Assembly (NCBI GenBank): GCA_002483105.1
Contig: DLHG01000012.1
Span: 1 to 8,328, forward strand
Source of the DNA: Bacteroidetes bacterium UBA7674
Lineage (GTDB): Bacteria; Bacteroidota; Bacteroidia; Chitinophagales; Chitinophagaceae
Length of the DNA stretch: 8,328 nt
Direction: 5' to 3'
Below, piece after piece: positions 5,060-8,328 of the stretch. The translations under genes were made by a program, and so were the position numbers. The notes beneath the pieces are model-generated. The model did not search any database. It was not told where the DNA came from and saw nothing but the letters and a program-made list of their open reading frames with translations. How positions within the stretch are numbered: the stretch's first letter is position 1; each line of letters begins with the position of its first letter.

Positions 5060-5839
5060 CTACTTCCCCTTAAACTCCGCCTTCCTCTTCTCCAAAAAAG
5101 AATTAACCCCCTCTGCAAAATCTGCAGTCTTACCCGCAGCTACCTGTATCTCTTTTTCCAACTCCAATTGCTGGTGCAGGTCATTACTATAGCTCTGGTT
5201 CAGTAAACGTTTAGTCAGGCCAATCCCTTTGGTAGGTAACATAGCCAACTGTTGTGTATATTTTTTACTCTCTGCTTCAAAAATATCATCAGCATAACTT
5301 TTATAGATCATGCCCATGCTCGCCGCCTCTGTTGCGCTTATCTTATCACCACTCATCATCAGTGCCGCTGCGCGTTGCATACCCACCAGCCTCGGCAGGA
5401 AGAACGTACCACCACTATCAGGTATCAAACCAATTTTTATGAATGCCTGAATAAAAGAAGCGCTCTCACTAGCCAACACAATATCGCAAGCCAGCGCGAG
5501 ATTCGCACCCGCACCTGCGGCTACACCATTCACAGCTGCTATTATCGGTTTCTCTATCCTGCGGAATCGCTCTATCATCGGATTATAATGCTCACTGATT
5601 ATTTTCTCAAAGTCAACCGTACTAGGATCACTTGCTTCAGCAAGGTCCTGTCCCGCGCAAAAACCTTTTCCGGCTCCCGTCAGGTAAATGCAGCGCACCG
5701 CGTCGTCTTTCTCACAATCGTCCAGGTGAGCTTGTAGTGCCAGCGCCATCTCACGATTAAAACTGTTATATTTTTCAGGGCGGTTCAGCGTTATATACGC
5801 CACGCCATTTTCTTTTTGTAAGAGTACGGTATTGCTCAT
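5060..5839 (-). CDS. paaG: Enoyl-CoA hydratase/isomerase family protein, PaaG-type
   Basis: The 259-residue length and motifs match PaaG, the isomerase that converts ring-1,2-epoxyphenylacetyl-CoA to oxepin-CoA in aerobic phenylacetate breakdown in the cytoplasm. Crotonase-fold features run in order: LNRPEKYNSFN (18-28), the first oxyanion-hole loop GFCAGQDL (59-66), HYNPM (84-88, PaaG has FYNPL), the second oxyanion loop NGVAAGAGANLALACDI (104-120), and GLIPDSGGTFFLPRLVG (137-153). Asp141 corresponds to the PaaG catalytic Asp. The glutamates used by true hydratases are not apparent, favouring an isomerase. C-terminal EGVNSFLEKRKAEFKGK closely follows PaaG. No other paa genes lie beside it, so it may serve a different CoA thioester; the family call is sure, the substrate less so. 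The promoter-like TACCTTTA ends 4 nt from ATG 5839, and the preceding minus-strand gene has its own terminator, so it is a separate transcript. Confidence 0.88.
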   Translation of the reverse strand: MSNTVLLQKENGVAYITLNRPEKYNSFNREMALALQAHLDDCEKDDAVRCIYLTGAGKGFCAGQDLAEASDPSTVDFEKIISEHYNPMIERFRRIEKPIIAAVNGVAAGAGANLALACDIVLASESASFIQAFIKIGLIPDSGGTFFLPRLVGMQRAAALMMSGDKISATEAASMGMIYKSYADDIFEAESKKYTQQLAMLPTKGIGLTKRLLNQSYSNDLHQQLELEKEIQVAAGKTADFAEGVNSFLEKRKAEFKGK

Positions 5840-5843
5840 ATGG

Positions 5844-5851
5844 TAAAGGTA
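5844..5851 (-). promoter_or_regulatory. Candidate -7 box TACCTTTA just upstream of paaG
   Basis: On the minus strand TACCTTTA differs from TAnnTTTG only in the last base and stops 4 nt before the ATG at 5839, the same spacing as at the metH module gene. The -33 position at 19-nt spacing falls inside the upstream terminator hairpin and does not match. Leaderless transcription is inferred. Confidence 0.35.
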
Positions 5852-5868
5852 ACGAGACTAAACAAAAA

Positions 5869-5887
5869 AGCCGCCCGAAAGGCGGCT
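5869..5887 (-). terminator. Rho-independent terminator of the lipoprotein gene
   Basis: AGCCGCC (5869-5875) pairs with GGCGGCT (5881-5887) over 7 GC-rich base pairs with a 5-nt loop. On the minus strand the stem is followed by TTTTTGTTT. It lies about 20 nt past the stop at 5907 and separates this gene from paaG on the same strand. Confidence 0.88.
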
Positions 5888-5906
5888 GAATATTTTCACA
5901 ACATCC

Positions 5907-6362
5907 CTACTGTGCGGCAAATTTCCCGTCTGTAACAGTATAGTTATCCGTGCTAAAATAAAACGTTCCTCTCACACTCTTGTCCAATACAGAGATTCTT
6001 ACCATGCCCGAAGTGGCGACATCACTCACGCTGTCGTTCTTGCTAAATAGTGCCTTAGTGTTCGACGTATCAGAGATATAATAATCCCCAGGCTGATAGT
6101 GAAAATCATCTATCCGGATAGAGATCTTCTTATGGTTTTGATCCGGTCCCGTCTCAGCAGTAAATACGAGGTATGGTTCGTCGGTATGGTAGATATTAAG
6201 GTCTGAGGTGGAAGAGGTAAAAGTCTCACCGTTTACTAAAGCATAGGTATAGACGCTGTCGGTAGCTACCTGAGGAGCTATAGGATCTTTTTTCTTTTTA
6301 TCGCAGGAATAGAAACTAAAGCCAAGACTTACTATGAATAATAGAAATAAAAGACGTTTCAT
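5907..6362 (-). CDS. Small lipoprotein, DUF6252-like
   Basis: I take ATG 6362 as start (151 aa) because it opens a lipoprotein signal peptide, MKRLLFLLFIVSLGFSFYSC, with the lipid-bearing Cys20; the frame reaches back to 6398 but the 12 extra residues (MRFINFKHQNAP) would only precede the signal. After Cys come DKKKKDP, a basic stretch, in contrast to the acidic export signals of many Bacteroidetes surface lipoproteins, so it may face the periplasm (inference). The remaining ~120 residues are beta-rich: VNGETFTSSTSDLNIY, KKISIRIDDFHYQPGDYYI, GMVRISVLDKSVRGTFYFS, VTDGKFAAQ. The GTFxF...VTDGxF ending is like DUF6252, an uncharacterised Bacteroidetes lipoprotein family. It lies 45 nt after the yihY-like gene and has a terminator behind it, so the two may be co-transcribed. 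Function unknown. Confidence 0.8.
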   Translation of the reverse strand: MKRLLFLLFIVSLGFSFYSCDKKKKDPIAPQVATDSVYTYALVNGETFTSSTSDLNIYHTDEPYLVFTAETGPDQNHKKISIRIDDFHYQPGDYYISDTSNTKALFSKNDSVSDVATSGMVRISVLDKSVRGTFYFSTDNYTVTDGKFAAQ

Positions 6363-6407
6363 TGGAGCGTTTTGATGCTTGAAATTAATAAATCTCACGA
6401 TATATTT

Positions 6408-7343
6408 CTATACGGTATCGTCTTCTGTCACTTTATTAACAGTATAGAACCCCGCATAAGAAAGGGGCTTCACCGGCCTTTTCGTTCTTTGCGCGTACAG
6501 GTGTGTGAAGGAAGCGCCATAATACAATATCAGCGACGAGTAGAATACAAACAATAATATCAACACTATAGATGCCGACGTCCCGAAAATATTGCTCAGG
6601 TTGCTCTGGTTCAGCGAAGCCCGCAACACGAACTTTCCTATCGTGAACAAAATACCCGTCACAAACCCGCCCATCAAAGCCACCTTCCATACAGGCCTGC
6701 CTAACGGTAAATACCTAAATAGAAAAGAGAACCAAAACGTCACCAGCGTGAACGACAACACATCATTCAGCACCGAACGGAACACCAGAGAGATACTCTC
6801 AGGAACCGTATTGATATACTGTCCGATATAAGCCCTTACACCCTCCAGCGTTACACCCAATATCAGCAACACCCCGATAGACAGAATGATCACCAGAGAC
6901 CGCAATCTCGCAGTCATATTATACTTGAACCGTTTCTTAGCCACGATATTTATCTGCCATATCTCGCTAATGGAATCCCTGATGATCTTGAACAACGTAG
7001 TCGCCACAAACATCAGGAACAGGAACCCACCTGCTGCAAATATCCAGTTATCAGTTAGGTCGCGCATAGCCTTCGCTATATCCAGTATCTGCTCCACAGC
7101 TTCGGGGCCGAGTGCGGCAGTCAGCTCCGAGCGCAGCTTGGGGCCCATTATCTCCTGCCCCATGAACAGCCGGGAAACGGTAAAAAGTATAATGAGTATA
7201 GGCGGCAGGGCAAAGGTGGTGAAGAAAGCTGTAGCTGCCGCCATCCGCAGCGGATTATGCCGCATCAGCTGAACTGCCGAGTCTTTCAGCAACACAAAAA
7301 TATTTCCGGGACTGGTGGTTGAGCTTTTGGTGTCAGTTGGCAT
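6408..7343 (-). CDS. yihY: YihY/BrkB family inner-membrane protein
   Basis: With ATG 7343 as start the product has 311 residues and about six membrane spans (near 34-57, 100-120, 149-168, 189-210, 220-241, 256-279). Family marks are RHNPLRMAAATAFFTTFALPP (28-48), FRYLPLGRPVWKVALMGGFVTG (209-230) and YYGASFTHLYA (274-284), the last close to the YYGAEFT motif of YihY/BrkB proteins. These were once annotated as ribonuclease BN or virulence factor BrkB; the true function is unknown and a transport role is only suggested. The frame can start earlier at GTG 7361, but a perfect TATCTTTG box (7349-7356) lies within that extension 5 nt before ATG 7343, so the ATG is preferred. A hydrophilic cytoplasmic tail (285-311) closes the protein. 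The lipoprotein gene follows after 45 nt. Confidence 0.87.
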   Translation of the reverse strand: MPTDTKSSTTSPGNIFVLLKDSAVQLMRHNPLRMAAATAFFTTFALPPILIILFTVSRLFMGQEIMGPKLRSELTAALGPEAVEQILDIAKAMRDLTDNWIFAAGGFLFLMFVATTLFKIIRDSISEIWQINIVAKKRFKYNMTARLRSLVIILSIGVLLILGVTLEGVRAYIGQYINTVPESISLVFRSVLNDVLSFTLVTFWFSFLFRYLPLGRPVWKVALMGGFVTGILFTIGKFVLRASLNQSNLSNIFGTSASIVLILLFVFYSSLILYYGASFTHLYAQRTKRPVKPLSYAGFYTVNKVTEDDTV

Positions 7344-7348
7344 TTGCC

Positions 7349-7356
7349 CAAAGATA
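7349..7356 (-). promoter_or_regulatory. -7 box TATCTTTG for the yihY-like gene
   Basis: On the minus strand TATCTTTG fits TAnnTTTG exactly and ends 5 nt before ATG 7343, implying a leaderless or nearly leaderless mRNA. No -33 box is evident at 19 nt; a TTG lies about 27 nt upstream (7384-7386). It decides the start choice for this gene. Confidence 0.5.
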
Positions 7357-7368
7357 TTCACATTTTCC

Positions 7369-7397
7369 TTGCCATATGGGCACCAATCCTACCTTTG
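7369..7397 (+). promoter_or_regulatory. Bacteroidetes-type promoter for comM
   Basis: TTG (7369-7371), an 18-nt spacer, then TACCTTTG (7390-7397), an exact TAnnTTTG box: the best-formed promoter in the window. Transcription would begin near 7402 and give a leader of about 80 nt before ATG 7484. A second, poorer box, TATCTTTC, is at 7449-7456. Confidence 0.6.
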
Positions 7398-7483
7398 TAT
7401 GGTTAATGAAGGCTTTTCAGGCGTAGAATGGATATTTGGAGAAAGTATTATCTTTCTAATCAGGACTAATGTAAGATCAAAAG

Positions 7484-8328
7484 ATGCTCGTAAAAGTATT
7501 CGGCAGTGCGGTATATGGCGTAGAAGCAATGACCATCACCATTGAGGTAGACCAGGTGCCCGGGGCGCTACCCGGATACTTTATTGTTGGCCTGCCCGAT
7601 AGCGCCGTAAAGGAAAGCATTGAGCGTACCCTTGCCGCTATCAAGAACTCCGGTTACGAACGTCCCCGCCACAAGGTAGTCGTGAACATGGCCCCCGCCG
7701 ACATCAAGAAAGCCGGCTCCGCTTACGATCTGCCCATCGCTATCGGTATGCTGGCATCTATGGGGCAGGTAGACAATGAAAACCTCCACGAGTACATCAT
7801 CATGGGTGAGCTTTCCTTAGACGGTTCCCTACAGCCCATCAAAGGCGCACTCCCCATAGCCATACAAGCTCGCGCCGAAAAATACAAAGGACTCATCCTC
7901 CCCAAAGAGAACGCCCGCGAAGCAGGCCTCGTCAACAATCTCGATGTCTACGGTGTCAGCAACATAGGCGAGGTCATCGACTTTTTTAACGGAAAGGCCA
8001 CACTTACACCCACCATCGTCAACACCCGCGAAGAATTCTTCGACTCCCAGTACGACTTCGACATAGACTTCAACGACGTAAAAGGACAAGAGAACGTAAA
8101 ACGCGCCCTGGAGATAGCAGCAGCCGGCGGACACAACGCCATCCTCATCGGCCCACCCGGTGCGGGAAAGACCATGCTCGCCAAGCGACTCCCAACCATC
8201 CTTCCACCGCTCTCTTTACATGAGGCGCTGGAAACAACCAAGATACATTCTGTTGCCGGCAAGATGCCGAGTAACACATCGCTCATAGCCCGCCGGCCAT
8301 TCCGTTCACCCCATCACACCGTTTCAGA
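7484..8328 (+). CDS. comM: ComM / YifB family Mg-chelatase-like AAA+ ATPase (partial, 3' end outside the window)
   Basis: The frame runs open from ATG 7484 to the window end (281 complete residues of a family usually ~500). Residues ~1-170 are the Lon-protease-like (ChlI) domain: VFGSAVYGVEAMTITIEVD, PGYFIVGLPDSAVKES (30-45), ERPRHKVVVNMAPADIKKAG (59-78), YDLPIAIG (81-88), MGELSLDGSLQPIKGALP (107-124). The AAA+ part begins with DVKGQENVKRALEIAAAGGH (198-217), followed by Walker A GPPGAGKT (223-230) and RPFRSPHHTVS (271-281), typical of the family. Walker B and the C-terminal domain lie beyond the edge. ComM is a hexameric helicase that helps integrate incoming DNA by branch migration during natural transformation; many non-competent bacteria also carry it, so it alone does not prove competence. 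ATG 7484 is the natural start since the family begins VKVxGSAVxG. It diverges from the yihY-like gene. Confidence 0.93.
   Translation, partial: MLVKVFGSAVYGVEAMTITIEVDQVPGALPGYFIVGLPDSAVKESIERTLAAIKNSGYERPRHKVVVNMAPADIKKAGSAYDLPIAIGMLASMGQVDNENLHEYIIMGELSLDGSLQPIKGALPIAIQARAEKYKGLILPKENAREAGLVNNLDVYGVSNIGEVIDFFNGKATLTPTIVNTREEFFDSQYDFDIDFNDVKGQENVKRALEIAAAGGHNAILIGPPGAGKTMLAKRLPTILPPLSLHEALETTKIHSVAGKMPSNTSLIARRPFRSPHHTVS

Noticed and set aside
5252..5737. 161-residue plus-strand open frame
   Set aside because: It is antisense to the well-supported paaG gene and its product is Cys/His/Thr-rich with no recognisable domain.
6363..6398. N-terminal extension of the lipoprotein from ATG 6398
   Set aside because: Twelve residues before a standard lipoprotein signal peptide would move the charged n-region out of place; ATG 6362 fits the lipoprotein pattern.
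7399..7545. Small plus-strand frame overlapping the comM start, and a six-codon frame at 7406-7426
   Set aside because: The first starts at or before the predicted transcription start and overlaps comM in another frame with an unlikely composition; the second is too short to separate from chance.

Overview
The window looks like chromosomal DNA of a Bacteroidetes (Bacteroidota) bacterium, probably near Chitinophagaceae or Sphingobacteriia. Four things point there: promoter boxes of the Bacteroidetes type TAnnTTTG instead of TATAAT, starts with no clear Shine-Dalgarno sequence, typical gene families (TlpA-like proteins, OmpA-like proteins with a GHxCC motif, short-barrel outer-membrane proteins, DUF6252-like lipoproteins), and intergenic repeats of kinds I recall as common in Bacteroidetes genomes. 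The assignment is inference; there is no rRNA or other marker gene here.

Layout. 1-187 is the 3' end of a secreted, Thr/Ser/Tyr-rich protein with strongly T-ending codons, closed by a terminator (210-235). 188-425 holds that terminator, a dispersed repeat, and the terminator (345-370) of the next gene. 426-1148 (-) is a small outer-membrane beta-barrel protein. It diverges from 1285-2316 (+), a free-standing homocysteine methyltransferase module of methionine synthase (MetH). 2428-3870 (+) is a secreted TlpA/thioredoxin-fold protein that has lost its CxxC. 4020-4862 (+) is an exported protein with two OmpA-like domains joined by a polyproline linker; repeat remnants lie on both sides of it. 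5060-5839 (-) is a PaaG-type enoyl-CoA isomerase. 5907-6362 (-) is a small lipoprotein and 6408-7343 (-) a YihY/BrkB membrane protein; these two may form one transcript ending at the 5869-5887 terminator. 7484 to the window end (+) is the first half of comM (YifB-type AAA+ ATPase), divergent from yihY. No stretch over 300 bases lacks a gene.

The genes do not form one pathway. This is ordinary core and envelope gene content, with four envelope or secreted proteins among nine genes and no mobile element, CRISPR array, RNA gene or defence cluster. I found no convincing new multi-gene system. The points most worth following are: (1) TAnnTTTG-like boxes only 4-5 nt from the start codon in three genes, suggesting leaderless mRNAs and correcting one start; (2) the cysteine-free TlpA-like protein; (3) the double OmpA-domain protein; (4) the MetH catalytic module without the rest of MetH next to it; and (5) hairpin repeats whose stems appear to vary while the loop stays constant.
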